Source of the DNA: Opitutales bacterium
GTDB taxonomy: Bacteria > Verrucomicrobiota > Verrucomicrobiia > Opitutales > Oceanipulchritudinaceae
Length of the DNA: 64,000 nucleotides
Reading direction: 5' to 3'
Assembly: GCA_020831485.1 (NCBI GenBank)
Contig: JAFIGG010000001.1
Span: forward strand, 62,001 to 126,000
Below are positions 1 to 9,527 of the stretch, piece by piece. The position numbers were made by a program, and so were the translations under genes. The first letter of the stretch is position 1. The number at the start of each line of letters is the position of its first letter. The notes beneath the pieces were generated by a model. The model was not told the origin of the DNA. It saw only the letters and a list, made by a program, of their open reading frames with translations, and searched no databases.

Positions 1-232
1 GCTCTTCCATCCGCCGATTGAACTCCGCACGGGAGCGGGAAGCCTCACGGATCTGCGGAATCAGTGACGACATTTCGCGCCGGATCTCCTCAAAAGTAAT
101 GATCTGGTTTTCAACTTCGGCCGCAATCCCCTGGCGAAAAGGTGGATCCCATATGTTGTGGGCGACCTGCGCCTGAACGGTGGCCGGTACGGCGACCGCA
201 AAAAGAAAGAGAATAGAAAAAATGCGTTTCAT
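1..232 (-). CDS. SurA-like periplasmic chaperone / peptidyl-prolyl isomerase, N-terminal part
   Basis: Partial gene running off the left edge; the start is the ATG at 232. The 77 visible residues begin with a signal peptide (MKRIFSILFLFAVAVPATVQA). A segment typical of the SurA N-terminal chaperone domain follows: 'AAEVENQIITFEEIRREM' and then 'SLIPQIREASRS'. SurA-family proteins hold outer-membrane proteins in the periplasm of Gram-negative bacteria. The gene lies 53 bp downstream of mfd on the same strand and probably shares its transcript. No clear Shine-Dalgarno sequence precedes the start. The isomerase domains cannot be seen, so the call rests on the N-terminal domain only. Confidence 0.7.
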   Translation of the reverse strand, partial: MKRIFSILFLFAVAVPATVQAQVAHNIWDPPFRQGIAAEVENQIITFEEIRREMSSLIPQIREASRSRAEFNRRMEE

Positions 233-285
233 AATCGAATGCTACATCAGGGGAGAAGGGTCCCTTGAAAACGGAGAACCCTATG

Positions 286-3200
286 CTACCGACAGTGGCG
301 GGCAAGAAAATGTTCAATCTCGCGCAACCTTAGATCAGGAGTCTTACGGGTCAAGCGGGGAAATCGATTGCCGATTTTGATATAATCGTCACGCCGACTC
401 CCTGCACGCAGGCATTTTAAGCGGCTTCCTTCGGTCGTCACCTGCTGAACACCTGCCTTCTCAGCCAGCACCCGAATACGGGTAATCACCAAAAGGCGGT
501 CGGTCTCCTTCGGAATCGGACCGAAACGATCTTTCAGGGTTTCCGCCAGAGCCTCAAGCCCCGCCTCATTCGAGGCCATTGCCAATTGACGGTAAAAATC
601 GATCCGCAGCCTGGCCTCCGCAACGTAGTCAGCCGGAATGCAGGCGACAACCGGATCCACGCCGTCATCAAACTCTTCATCGTTCAACAAATGGAAACGC
701 TTTTGCGCCTCGCGGTTCTCCGGAGCCGGCCGATCGAGGATAAAATCAATCGAAACACTGGCGCGAATACGCGCGGCTTCCGGATCGCCCTTAAGGCGCT
801 GGATGCTCTGGCGTAAAAGCTGACAATAAAGGTCAAAACCGACGCCTGCGATGTGGCCGCTCTGCTGAGCACCGAGCAAATTGCCGGCCCCCCGCAACTC
901 CAGATCCCGCATGGCGATGCGAAAACCGGCGCCCAACTGGTTGTGCTGGCGCAGCGCGTTCAAGCGCTCACGCGCCTGATCCAGAATGCGTGCATGCCTG
1001 CGCAGCAACAAATAGGCATAGGCCTGGCGCTTAAAGCGCCCCACCCGACCCCGCAGTTGATACAACTGGGACAAGCCGAAGCGGTCGGCGCCTTCAATGA
1101 TCAGGGTGTTGCAGTTCGGAATGTCCAAGCCGTTTTCAATAATGGTGGTGCAGACCAGCACATCCAGCTCTCCGGCAGCAAAGCGGGTCATTACCTTTTC
1201 CAGGCTGTGCTCGGTCATTTGCCCGTGCCCAACACCGATTTTTGCCTGGGGAAACCAATCCTGGAGATTTTTTGCTACGCCTTCGATGGACTGGACCCGG
1301 TTGTGCAGGTAAAAAATCTGGCCGCCGCGGTCCAGTTCGCGCCGGATCGCCCGCTTTACCAATTCCGGCTCGTAGCCACGCACCACCGTCTCGATCGGCA
1401 GTCGATCGGCCGGTGGTGTTTCAATCACACTTAAATCCCGCGCACCCATCAGGGCCATGTAGAGGGTGCGCGGAATCGGGGTTGCGCTCATGGTCAATAC
1501 ATCGACATCGCCCTTGAGCTGTTTCAGGCGTTCCTTGTGGCGCACGCCAAACCGGTGCTCCTCATCGATCACAACCAAACCCAGGCGGACCGGCTTCACG
1601 TCCGGACTCAAGACCCGGTGGGTGCCTATCAGAATGTCGACCCGTCCGGCCTCAAACTGGCGGGCAATCTCCTTCTGCTGGGCGGCGCTGCGAAAGCGGC
1701 TGAGCATTTCGGTGGTCACCGGATAGGCCGCCATGCGCTCGCGGAAGGTGTTGAGGTGCTGCTGGGCGAGAATCGTCGTTGGACACAACACCACCACCTG
1801 CTTTCCGTCCATGACCGCTTTGAAGGCTGCCCGTATGGCAATTTCCGTTTTCCCGAAACCAACGTCGCCACACAGCAAGCGATCCATCGGGCGGGGTAAT
1901 TCCATATCCGCCTTGGCTTCTTCAATCGCACGCAGTTGATCGGGTGTCTCGGTGAATGGAAAACTGCTCTCGAAGGCCAGCTGCCATTCACTGTCGGGCT
2001 GAAAGGCATAACCCGGCCCGTGGGTGCGCTCGGCCTGGGTTTTCAGCAAGGTGGCGGCATAATCCAAAGTCGCCTTTTCCGCCGCCGCCCGGGTCTTGTC
2101 CCAAGCACTGCTGCCCAGGGCCGCCAGCTTTGGCGAAGCTTTGCTGAGGCCGACATAGCGGGTCAACAAATGGGCATCGGCCAGCGGCACATGCAGGGTC
2201 ACCCGGTCACGAAACTCGACTGAGATCACATCTTCGGCCCGCCCCTGAATCTCCATCTGGGTCAGCCCTCTGAACTGGCAGATTCCGTGTGACAGGTGGA
2301 CCAGATAATCGCCGTCAGCCAGCTCTGAAAAATCCAGCAGCTGATCGACCGCTGCCCGCTGCGGCAGCTTGCGTCGGCGCCCTTTACCTACTTCGCGGGC
2401 AAGGCTGCGCCCGAGCAATTCACGCGCCGTCAACAGGATCAGTCGCCGCGAAGGCTTTCCGCCGTCCAGCTTCAGCTTGAAATCTGGCAAACTCTTTGGC
2501 GCTGCCCAGCGAAATCCGGCAGGCACCGAACCAATCCGCAGCTCGGGTTCAAAGTCCTTCAGCCCCCACTCCGCCAGGATTTCGCGGAAGCGCTCCACCT
2601 CGGCTTCGACCGGAAGCAAGGCAACGACCCGTTCACCCCTCTGCTGGCGTCCCATCGCCCAACGCATCAACTGGATACGCGCCTGCTCGCTGGCATCGCT
2701 GTGCCCCAACCCGATCGCCTGTTCGGAATCGAGCCCGCTGTAGCTGTCGAGCGACTCCAGATCGAAGCGGTGTTCAGTCTTCGGTTTGCCCAGGAACGGA
2801 GTCTGCGGCGGCAAGGCGCTGATACTTATCCACTCATCCTTGGCCGGAGCTCTCTGCTCAATCAGCGCTCCCATAAAGACCCTTGAGTCCTTAAGGCGCT
2901 CAAAGGTGGTGAAGTGTCCCGCATAGGCATCGACCATCGCATCGGGTTCCACCAGTAACCAATTCTGCTGCTTGCCAAAATACTCGTGCAGGTGCTCCTC
3001 GCGGGTCTGCACCACGGCCGACAGGCGCGTCGCCAGAATTACCGCATCGAGGTTACCGGAGCTGCGCTGGCTGGTGGGGTCGAAGCGGCGAATGCCGTCC
3101 AGTTCATCGCCAAAAAAGTCCAGCCGTACGGGTTCGGTTGCGTTAAGGGGATAGACATCAATCAAGCCACCCCGCACAGCAAATTGGCCGGGGTATTCGC

Positions 3201-3714
3201 AGACTGCTTCGGCATCGTAATCGAGATCCTCGGCAAGCACGCGCTGAATCTCCTGAAAATTGTAGCTGTCGCCGACCTTCAGCTGAAGCTCGCGCTGCAG
3301 CAGGTGCTCGCGTTTGGGCAGAGGCGAAAACAATGCACCCACAGTTGTCACAATCAGCAGACGGCGATTCTCCGGGGTTTTATCGGCAAAATTCGCCAAC
3401 TCTGTCAGGGCCGCGAGGCGGTCGCATTCCAGTTCTTCACGCGCCCTGGCCGGCATCGGTTCATCCGGATCCTCGCCCGGCATTTCCGGCAGGGACAGGA
3501 CTGTCAGAGAATCATTCGCCGCATAAAACAAGGAGCGCAGGTGTCGTATGCGGCTGGTCCAGCTCTCGACGGCAGCCGGCGAAGCCAGCAGTAGCAAACT
3601 GACCGGCTTGGCATGATCTTCCAGATACTGGTTCGCAACCAGCGTTGCCGCATAGCCTTCAAGGCCGTCAAAACTCGCCCAATAGAAGCGATCCGGCAGT
3701 TGAATCGTCTTCAT
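286..3714 (-). CDS. mfd: Transcription-repair coupling factor Mfd
   Basis: Full-length at 1142 residues (family about 1150). Mfd removes RNA polymerase stalled at DNA lesions and recruits UvrA. In order: a UvrB-homology N-terminal module (about 1-350), the RNA-polymerase-interacting (CarD-like) domain at about 460-520, and a RecG-like translocase with Walker A 'GDVGFGKTE' (about 616-624), the DEEH box 'VVIDEEHRFG' and 'TMSATPIPRT'. The C-terminal TRCF domain follows. The ATG overlaps the rnc stop codon by 4 nt (ATGA), so the two genes are translationally coupled. It is a cytoplasmic housekeeping gene with nothing degenerate in it. Confidence 0.97.
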   Translation of the reverse strand: MKTIQLPDRFYWASFDGLEGYAATLVANQYLEDHAKPVSLLLLASPAAVESWTSRIRHLRSLFYAANDSLTVLSLPEMPGEDPDEPMPARAREELECDRLAALTELANFADKTPENRRLLIVTTVGALFSPLPKREHLLQRELQLKVGDSYNFQEIQRVLAEDLDYDAEAVCEYPGQFAVRGGLIDVYPLNATEPVRLDFFGDELDGIRRFDPTSQRSSGNLDAVILATRLSAVVQTREEHLHEYFGKQQNWLLVEPDAMVDAYAGHFTTFERLKDSRVFMGALIEQRAPAKDEWISISALPPQTPFLGKPKTEHRFDLESLDSYSGLDSEQAIGLGHSDASEQARIQLMRWAMGRQQRGERVVALLPVEAEVERFREILAEWGLKDFEPELRIGSVPAGFRWAAPKSLPDFKLKLDGGKPSRRLILLTARELLGRSLAREVGKGRRRKLPQRAAVDQLLDFSELADGDYLVHLSHGICQFRGLTQMEIQGRAEDVISVEFRDRVTLHVPLADAHLLTRYVGLSKASPKLAALGSSAWDKTRAAAEKATLDYAATLLKTQAERTHGPGYAFQPDSEWQLAFESSFPFTETPDQLRAIEEAKADMELPRPMDRLLCGDVGFGKTEIAIRAAFKAVMDGKQVVVLCPTTILAQQHLNTFRERMAAYPVTTEMLSRFRSAAQQKEIARQFEAGRVDILIGTHRVLSPDVKPVRLGLVVIDEEHRFGVRHKERLKQLKGDVDVLTMSATPIPRTLYMALMGARDLSVIETPPADRLPIETVVRGYEPELVKRAIRRELDRGGQIFYLHNRVQSIEGVAKNLQDWFPQAKIGVGHGQMTEHSLEKVMTRFAAGELDVLVCTTIIENGLDIPNCNTLIIEGADRFGLSQLYQLRGRVGRFKRQAYAYLLLRRHARILDQARERLNALRQHNQLGAGFRIAMRDLELRGAGNLLGAQQSGHIAGVGFDLYCQLLRQSIQRLKGDPEAARIRASVSIDFILDRPAPENREAQKRFHLLNDEEFDDGVDPVVACIPADYVAEARLRIDFYRQLAMASNEAGLEALAETLKDRFGPIPKETDRLLVITRIRVLAEKAGVQQVTTEGSRLKCLRAGSRRDDYIKIGNRFPRLTRKTPDLRLREIEHFLARHCR

Positions 3715-4439
3715 GCCTCCGGCAAGAGAGCCTGCCAGTGCTCCAGGGCTTGGCGAGCGGCCATTTCTTCAGCTTCTTTTTTCGAGGAGCCACTGCCGCG
3801 GCCCCAAACCTCATCCGTTACCCGCACCTCGACTTCAAAGGTTTTGCTGTGGTCCGGGCCACTGGAATCGACTACGACGTAGTCGATGCATTCATTGCCG
3901 TGCTGCGGCTGCAAGAGCTCCTGCAACTGACCCTTGGGGTTGTGGTCTTTGTGGCCGTCGGAAAGACGTTCTTCCAGATTTCCGTACCAGCCGAGGACGC
4001 AGTCCCGGGTTTGCGCGAACCCGCTGTCCAGATAGATCGCCCCCACCACAGCCTCGAGCGCATCTTCAAGGATCGAGTCACGCCCCTCCTCACCGCCTGC
4101 CTGCCGTTCGGATTCACTCAGCAGCAGGAAAGGCGTCAAGCCTAGTTCCCGAGCCAGCACCGCCAGCTGTGTGCCATTGACCAACATCGACCGGTAGCGC
4201 GTCAAAACCCCTTCACGTTTGGCCGGCATTTGATGGAACAGCTGTTCCGCCAGAATCATCCCCAGCACCGCATCTCCCAGAAATTCCAGGCGCTGGTTGT
4301 TCTCCTGGACCGCATCCGATTGCTGACTGAATGAGGGATGTGTCAATGCCCGTTCCAGCAGACTGACATCCGCAAAGCTGTGTCCCAGCCGGGCCTCCAG
4401 CGCCCCAAAGGCCCTGCCTTCCTGTCCCTGAGCGCTCAT
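3711..4439 (-). CDS. rnc: Ribonuclease III
   Basis: 242 residues. RNase III cleaves double-stranded RNA during rRNA and mRNA processing. The signature 'NQRLEFLGDAVLG' lies at about residues 48-60. The second acidic cluster, 'EDALEAVVGAIYLDSG', carries the catalytic metal-binding glutamate. A double-stranded RNA-binding domain occupies about 168-236, starting 'NPKGQLQELLQ' and ending with the 'SKKEAEEMAARQALEHW' helix. It starts 5 bp after parA and overlaps mfd by 4 nt, so parA-rnc-mfd-surA read as one operon. Confidence 0.96.
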   Translation of the reverse strand: MSAQGQEGRAFGALEARLGHSFADVSLLERALTHPSFSQQSDAVQENNQRLEFLGDAVLGMILAEQLFHQMPAKREGVLTRYRSMLVNGTQLAVLARELGLTPFLLLSESERQAGGEEGRDSILEDALEAVVGAIYLDSGFAQTRDCVLGWYGNLEERLSDGHKDHNPKGQLQELLQPQHGNECIDYVVVDSSGPDHSKTFEVEVRVTDEVWGRGSGSSKKEAEEMAARQALEHWQALLPEA

Positions 4440-4444
4440 GCCGC

Positions 4445-5227
4445 TTACTTCTTTAAGTCGAAGCGCTTGATCACTTCTTTTGCCAGCTGTTGATAAGCAA
4501 CCGCCCCGGCGCTGACCGGATCGTATTCAAAAATGGTCTGACCAAAACTCGGGGCCTCCCCCAGACGAATCGAACGCGGAATCAGGGATTTGAAAACCTT
4601 GTCCGGAAAGTGCTTTTCGACCTCTCCGACAACTTGGCGGCTCAGATTCGTGCGCACATCAAACATCGTCATCAGAATGCCACCCAACTCAAGGTTCGGG
4701 TTGACTCCTGCATCGCGCAGCTGATCGACCACTTTCAGGATCTGCCCCAAACCTTCCAACGCCAGGTATTCGCACTGCAGGGCGATCAGCAGGTAATCCG
4801 CCGCCCCCAGCGCATTCATCGAAGTCAGCCCCAGAGCCGGTGGACAGTCGACAATGATGGCAGCGTATTCATCCCCCTCGCGCAGTGGCTTCAACACATT
4901 GCGCAGCTGAATCAGGTAATCCGGTTTGCGGCTCAACTCGATTTCAAGCGCCGCCAGATCCACTTCGGCAGGAATGATATCGAGGTTCTTGATCCGCGTC
5001 GCAACGATCTGGTCAGCCGCCGTCCCCTCTCCATTCAGAGGACCATACAAACTGCCCCCTTCTGTCTTGTCCACGCCAAGACCCGAGGTCGCATTCGCCT
5101 GCGGATCCAAATCGATCAGCAAAGTCTTTACCCGGCTCGTTGCCATAGCAGCCGCCAGATTGATCGCCGTAGTCGTCTTACCGACACCGCCCTTTTGATT
5201 CGCAATTGTAAATACCTTCGCCGACAT
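4445..5227 (-). CDS. parA: ParA/Soj-type chromosome-partitioning ATPase
   Basis: 260 residues. The deviant Walker A motif '[14 protein letters not shown]' is near residues 11-24, followed by '[16 protein letters not shown]' (Walker A' region) and '[17 protein letters not shown]' (Walker B region), as in chromosomal ParA/Soj. These ATPases move ParB-parS complexes along the nucleoid. No parB follows: the next gene 5 bp downstream is rnc. The partner must be encoded elsewhere, or this is an orphan ParA/MinD-like protein. It is the outermost core gene; the accessory polysaccharide locus begins 67 bp upstream of its start on the same strand. Confidence 0.93.
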   Translation of the reverse strand: MSAKVFTIANQKGGVGKTTTAINLAAAMATSRVKTLLIDLDPQANATSGLGVDKTEGGSLYGPLNGEGTAADQIVATRIKNLDIIPAEVDLAALEIELSRKPDYLIQLRNVLKPLREGDEYAAIIVDCPPALGLTSMNALGAADYLLIALQCEYLALEGLGQILKVVDQLRDAGVNPNLELGGILMTMFDVRTNLSRQVVGEVEKHFPDKVFKSLIPRSIRLGEAPSFGQTIFEYDPVSAGAVAYQQLAKEVIKRFDLKK

Positions 5228-5294
5228 ATCCGCAACATCTTGTGGCCTCTGTGACGCCTTTCAATGGAATTCTTCAGGGATGACCCATCGCGGG

Positions 5295-7343
5295 TCAGCG
5301 GCGCGTGGGTGCCAAGTCTGTAATACACAGCGAATAGCGACCTTCAGTGTCCGGATTCCGATCTATCAGGCGGATCCGATACATGCGATCGCCCCAGCGG
5401 TCGACCACTCCAGGGTCCTCAGGGCCGTCCAGAGCGAGCCGCTCGATTTCAACCTCAAGATTAGTAGGGTCAAAATCCAGCTGAATACGACGGCCCTTAC
5501 GGGTCTTGATGTTCAGAACACCTTCTCCGGCTGGCTCAACAGCGTGAACCGTCATCAGGTTTAACTTGATCGAACCGGTATTCTGCAAGGAATAGTTGTC
5601 CTCAATCAGGACCTCGCTGCCGCGGACAAGCTGAATCGAACGACTCCACGACTCGACTCCAGCCGCTTCCGGGTATGCTCCGGCGATGTCGAGACTGAGC
5701 TTTGCCACTTCAGCGTCCGCATGATAGGCAACCTCTCTGGAACGGTAATCCGGACCCGGGCGCTGTTCGAACCCGTTGATAGTTGGCACATTGTGGTAGT
5801 CTGAGCGATTGAGCCAGACCGTGTAGCGGTCAGCCCCAAAGGTGCGCCGGGTGTAAGTCCCGAGTCCAACATCGATCAAAATCGGCTCGCCTTGATAGTA
5901 GACGATAAAATTACCAATATCGTTGTGATTGTGGCTCTCATCGTTATGGCCGCCTTTGGCAGCTATCGCAAAACTTTCAACCGAGCCCTCAACGGATCGG
6001 GCCGTCATGACCTCAATCACCGGCAGCCAGGCATCCAACACCATCGGTTCCCTGGACGGATGGGAAACAATTTCGTCAAATGCGAATAAATCTGATAAAA
6101 CACGCCAGTTGCGGCGCGATGCAATCGGCAGAATTTCCCGCAGGTGATTGAAATCGTGGATATTAAAATCTTCATCGTCCACGGGAACATCCGTGTACAG
6201 GTAGGATCCCATTGCTTTCATCGTTTCATTGCCCAGGGCTTTTCCGTAACGGTAGACCAGGCCTCCAATCACGGGATTAACCTGCGGCCCCGAGTCGGCA
6301 AAATTTGCAACGTAATCGTTCCCCATATGAACTTTATACACGTAAGTGCCCATGTTTCTGATCAGCTCTTTCTCAAACACAGATTCAAAGCTGCCACCTG
6401 TAGCCGCATTGAGCAGTTCGATATTATCAAACAATGAGCCCGCTGCGACGCCCCAATAGGCGGGGCCCTCATCACAACCGCCATCGGCGGGATAGGGATT
6501 GGTAAAGCGATCGAGAGCCTTGGTGATGCGGTATACGGAGCGGGCCCGAAGTTCGCTGTCACCCTCGAGGATCAGCAAGGCCGTCAGCCAGTTTGAGTTG
6601 TTCCAGGGATTCCAATTGTTCACTCTCCGGGTGCGCTCCGGGTCGAAACCCATCCACCAATGGTCGCGCTCAAGCGCTGGAGTGAGCACACGGCGGTTCA
6701 CTTCATCGTAAATCCGCTTGCTTACCACCGGACTGATTGAATCCAGTTCATCTCCGAGAAAATAATAGACCCAGCTCAAGAGCGATGCGGTTTCTCCGGC
6801 AATCGTATCGAGGTATGGGTTTTCAATGTCCGGCAATTGCCCTTCTTCATACCATTGATTCAGGTGGGCCGGAAGCACCCAGGTGGATTCTTCGCAAATG
6901 CTCCAGACTCCGTTTACGATCTCCCGTAGAAACCGACCTTCTCCTTCGATCATCTCCGCGATCAGCAATGTCCAAAGATTGTTTCGCTTTTCATAAGCCA
7001 AGGCTTCGTAGGGAGTGCGTGCCCCTGTTTCAAAGAACTCAAATATCAGGTTCACAGGTATGTTTGGCCAGCTATAGCCAAGGGCTGCCTCTGCCGCATC
7101 GATGATCTGTCTGGAAAAATCAACCGGAAGGCTTTGCCAGGCCTGCCTGTCCTCATATCCCGGAAACGGCCGGAAATCTTCTTTCGGCACCAAGTCATCC
7201 ATCAGGGTTTCCACGGAACGACCGCCACTAAAAAGGTCCTGCTGCTGAGGCCCGGAGGCATCGCCACCACAACCGGCAATAAGAAAGGCTGCCATAATGA
7301 TATAAAGGAGTTTTAAAGAGAGTTGAGTCGAATGATTGTTCAT
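5295..7343 (-). CDS. Heparinase II/III-like polysaccharide lyase, lipoprotein (subfamily A)
   Basis: 682 residues with a lipoprotein signal whose lipobox 'LIAGC' puts the lipidated Cys at 25, so it is probably membrane-anchored in the periplasm or on the surface. An (alpha/alpha) toroid at about 80-430 contains 'NNWNPWNNSNWL' (242-253) and 'DEGPAYWG' (291-298). The heparinase II/III beta-sheet domain follows with 'GGHNDESHNHNDIGNF' (about 464-479) and 'IDVGLGTYTRRTF'. Such enzymes cleave uronate-containing polysaccharides by beta-elimination; the substrate cannot be read from sequence. It lies 15 bp downstream of its paralogue at 7359-9305 with the same architecture. A weak 6-bp hairpin overlaps its stop codon, with no T-tract. 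Confidence 0.85.
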   Translation of the reverse strand: MNNHSTQLSLKLLYIIMAAFLIAGCGGDASGPQQQDLFSGGRSVETLMDDLVPKEDFRPFPGYEDRQAWQSLPVDFSRQIIDAAEAALGYSWPNIPVNLIFEFFETGARTPYEALAYEKRNNLWTLLIAEMIEGEGRFLREIVNGVWSICEESTWVLPAHLNQWYEEGQLPDIENPYLDTIAGETASLLSWVYYFLGDELDSISPVVSKRIYDEVNRRVLTPALERDHWWMGFDPERTRRVNNWNPWNNSNWLTALLILEGDSELRARSVYRITKALDRFTNPYPADGGCDEGPAYWGVAAGSLFDNIELLNAATGGSFESVFEKELIRNMGTYVYKVHMGNDYVANFADSGPQVNPVIGGLVYRYGKALGNETMKAMGSYLYTDVPVDDEDFNIHDFNHLREILPIASRRNWRVLSDLFAFDEIVSHPSREPMVLDAWLPVIEVMTARSVEGSVESFAIAAKGGHNDESHNHNDIGNFIVYYQGEPILIDVGLGTYTRRTFGADRYTVWLNRSDYHNVPTINGFEQRPGPDYRSREVAYHADAEVAKLSLDIAGAYPEAAGVESWSRSIQLVRGSEVLIEDNYSLQNTGSIKLNLMTVHAVEPAGEGVLNIKTRKGRRIQLDFDPTNLEVEIERLALDGPEDPGVVDRWGDRMYRIRLIDRNPDTEGRYSLCITDLAPTRR

Positions 7344-7358
7344 TTTTGTAGAGGCTTG

Positions 7359-9305
7359 TTATTCTTTCCTGAAAAATATCTTCACTTCATTCTTTGCACG
7401 CGGCTGATCCATCCGAAACTGGAGTCGATACATGTTTTCACCCCAGTGGTTTATCACCGCAATATCTTCAGGTTGATCCAGAGGTATGCGTTCCCAGTCC
7501 CAGTACAGTTGACGGGGATCGTATTCAACCAGCACATTGGGTCTTTCCGAATGCCGTAGACGCAGGAGTCCCGGATAGAGCTCCTCAATGCGGTGCACGG
7601 TCATAAAATTAAAGGCAAGCTGCTCCCGTTTCTCCAATGTGAAACGGTCGCTCAATTCAAGCGATTCACTCCGGTTAAGCCGGATGATTCGGGTCCACTC
7701 CCTGACACCGGCTTCCTCAGGATAGGCACCGGCAATGTCCAGACTCAACTTCGCATAATCCTCTGTGTATTCGAAATCTGCATTCCGTGCGGCAAAACGG
7801 GGTCCGGGCTTCTGTTCAAACCCATTGATGGTCGGCACGTTGTGATACTCAGAGCGATTGAACCAGACGGTATAACGTTCCTGGCCGAAAGTTCGACGGG
7901 TGTAAGTGCCATGTCCAACATCGATCAAAGCGGGCTCTCCGTCTATGTAGAGGATGAAGTTGCCGATGTCATTGTGGTTATGACTTTCATCATTATGGCC
8001 GCCTTTGGCCGCAACCTTGAGGCCGTTTGTGGAGCCAGCCACCGATCGACTCACCATCACTTCAATTTCCGGAAACCAGACATCGAGTTCCAGAGGTTCA
8101 GCAGCTGGATATTCAATGACCGCCGGATAGACAAGCGCATCGGCCAAAGACCGCCACAGCCTCCATGCATGAATAACCGGAACGTAGTCCCATTCCTGCC
8201 ACAGGTAAGCCCCATACTGCTTCATTTTCTCACTCCCGATGGCCCGCCCGTAGCGATATACGATCCCTCCAATATGCGGATTTACCCTCGGACGGGAATC
8301 TGCAAAATTAACGACGTAGCCATTGCCGAAATTCACCTTGTAGATGAACTCTCCCATGTTGCGCACCAAGTCTTCTGAAAAGAGGTCAAAGTGCCCATCC
8401 GTCGCCGCGCTGAGGATTTCAATATTGTCAAACAATGAACCCACGGCAATCCCCCAGTAACCGGCACCCTCGTCGACCCCACCGTCGGACGGATAAGGGT
8501 TTGCAAACTGATCGACAATCCTGGTCAGCCGATAGATCGTTTCGGCACGCCGTTCTCTGGATTCGTCCAGGATCATGGAAGCAGGTATCACATTCGATAC
8601 GATCCATGGATTCCAGTTATTGGGTCTGCGACGATCCTCGTCAAAACCCATCCACCAGAAGTTCTTTTCCAAGGTGGGTTCAATGACTCTCCAGTTAACC
8701 TCGTAGCGGATCCGATTGACAATTTCAGGGGATACCGAATCGAGTTCGTCTTCAAAGAAATAGACGGTCCAGGCAAGCAGAGACGCGGTCTCCGCGGCTA
8801 CGGTATCCACATAGGCATCCCGGACATCCGGAACGGCCCCCTCGTCATACCACTGGTTCATGTGCGCGGGTATGACCCAGGTCGATTCCTCGCAGATGCT
8901 CCAGATGCCATTGATAATTTCGTCAATAAAGCGCCCTTCTCCCTCGAGAAGTTCCGCCACGACAAGCTGCCACAGGCGGTGGCGTTTGCCAAAAGCGATG
9001 CCCTCCCATTGCTCCCGACTGCCGGTTTCAAAGAAATGAAAGAGGGTCTGGATGGAAACAGAACGCCATTCTTCACCCAGAGATTCTTCTGCGCTCTGAA
9101 TGACCGGTTCCCGGACCGCAACGTGCACGCCTTCCCAAGCTTCCCGGTCGGCATAGGGAGGGAAAGGCTGGAATGCTTCCCGATCTACTAGAATATCTAC
9201 GAGTATAGGGACACTCAGATTACCCGAGAAAAGGTTGCGTTCGGCAGAAACGGTTAAGCCACCGACCAACAGCAGGGGTATAGTAACGTAATTCAGTAGT
9301 TTCAT
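7359..9305 (-). CDS. Heparinase II/III-like polysaccharide lyase, secreted (subfamily A)
   Basis: 648 residues from the ATG at 9305. An ATG at 9425 is also in frame, but its 40 extra residues are out-of-frame read-through of an older gene remnant (9319-9435), while 9305 gives a clean signal peptide (MKLLNYVTIPLLLVGGLTVSA) preceded by a purine-rich stretch. The toroid carries 'NNWNPWIVSNVI' and 'DEGAGYWG'; the beta domain carries 'GGHNDESHNHNDIGNF' and 'IDVGHGTYTRRTF'. It is a clear paralogue of the lipoprotein at 5295-7343, but has a Sec signal and no lipobox. The pair probably acts on the same uronate polymer at different cell-envelope locations. Confidence 0.85.
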   Translation of the reverse strand: MKLLNYVTIPLLLVGGLTVSAERNLFSGNLSVPILVDILVDREAFQPFPPYADREAWEGVHVAVREPVIQSAEESLGEEWRSVSIQTLFHFFETGSREQWEGIAFGKRHRLWQLVVAELLEGEGRFIDEIINGIWSICEESTWVIPAHMNQWYDEGAVPDVRDAYVDTVAAETASLLAWTVYFFEDELDSVSPEIVNRIRYEVNWRVIEPTLEKNFWWMGFDEDRRRPNNWNPWIVSNVIPASMILDESRERRAETIYRLTRIVDQFANPYPSDGGVDEGAGYWGIAVGSLFDNIEILSAATDGHFDLFSEDLVRNMGEFIYKVNFGNGYVVNFADSRPRVNPHIGGIVYRYGRAIGSEKMKQYGAYLWQEWDYVPVIHAWRLWRSLADALVYPAVIEYPAAEPLELDVWFPEIEVMVSRSVAGSTNGLKVAAKGGHNDESHNHNDIGNFILYIDGEPALIDVGHGTYTRRTFGQERYTVWFNRSEYHNVPTINGFEQKPGPRFAARNADFEYTEDYAKLSLDIAGAYPEEAGVREWTRIIRLNRSESLELSDRFTLEKREQLAFNFMTVHRIEELYPGLLRLRHSERPNVLVEYDPRQLYWDWERIPLDQPEDIAVINHWGENMYRLQFRMDQPRAKNEVKIFFRKE

Positions 9306-9318
9306 GTCTCTTGCTTTC

Positions 9319-9435
9319 TCAATATTTCTTGATTGTAATCCGGTATTCGCCTTCCAACAGGGGACTCTCGTCGACCAGCCTAATGCAGTAAAGGCGGTCA
9401 CCCAAGTTGAGTCGAATGGCATCATCCTCCGGCCC
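9319..9435 (-). pseudogene. C-terminal remnant of a third subfamily-A heparinase-like gene
   Basis: One minus-strand frame from 9435 to a TGA at 9319-9321 encodes 38 residues including 'GPEDDAIRLNLGDRLYCIRL' and 'EGEYRIT'. This aligns with the extreme C-terminus of the lyase at 5295-7343 ('GPEDPGVVDRWGDRMYRIRL', 'EGRYSL'). An in-frame TAG lies directly upstream (9436-9438), and there is no room for the rest of a gene before the amidohydrolase that ends at 9528. It is therefore the scar of a deleted or rearranged paralogue, not an expressed gene. See also the N-terminal scrap at 27703-27954. Confidence 0.75.
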
Positions 9436-9527
9436 CTACATCCCAGAATCCGTCACCGAAATAAATGAATTCCATCGGGATCAATAGGGCCTTACCTTAG
9501 GGGGTGACTGCGCTTGTAGACATGGCC

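Noticed and set aside
853-1434. Long plus-strand frame inside mfd (193 codons), and similar plus-strand frames elsewhere
   Set aside because: They lie antisense to genes with clear family motifs and show no protein-like features of their own.
5281-5297. Hairpin TGACCC / GGGTCA at the end of the lipoprotein lyase gene
   Set aside because: Only a 6-bp stem, partly overlapping the stop codon, with no run of T after it; insufficient for a terminator.
9305-9425. Start of the second subfamily-A lyase at 9425
   Set aside because: The extra 40 residues come from a wrong-frame reading of an older lyase remnant; the start at 9305 gives a proper signal peptide.
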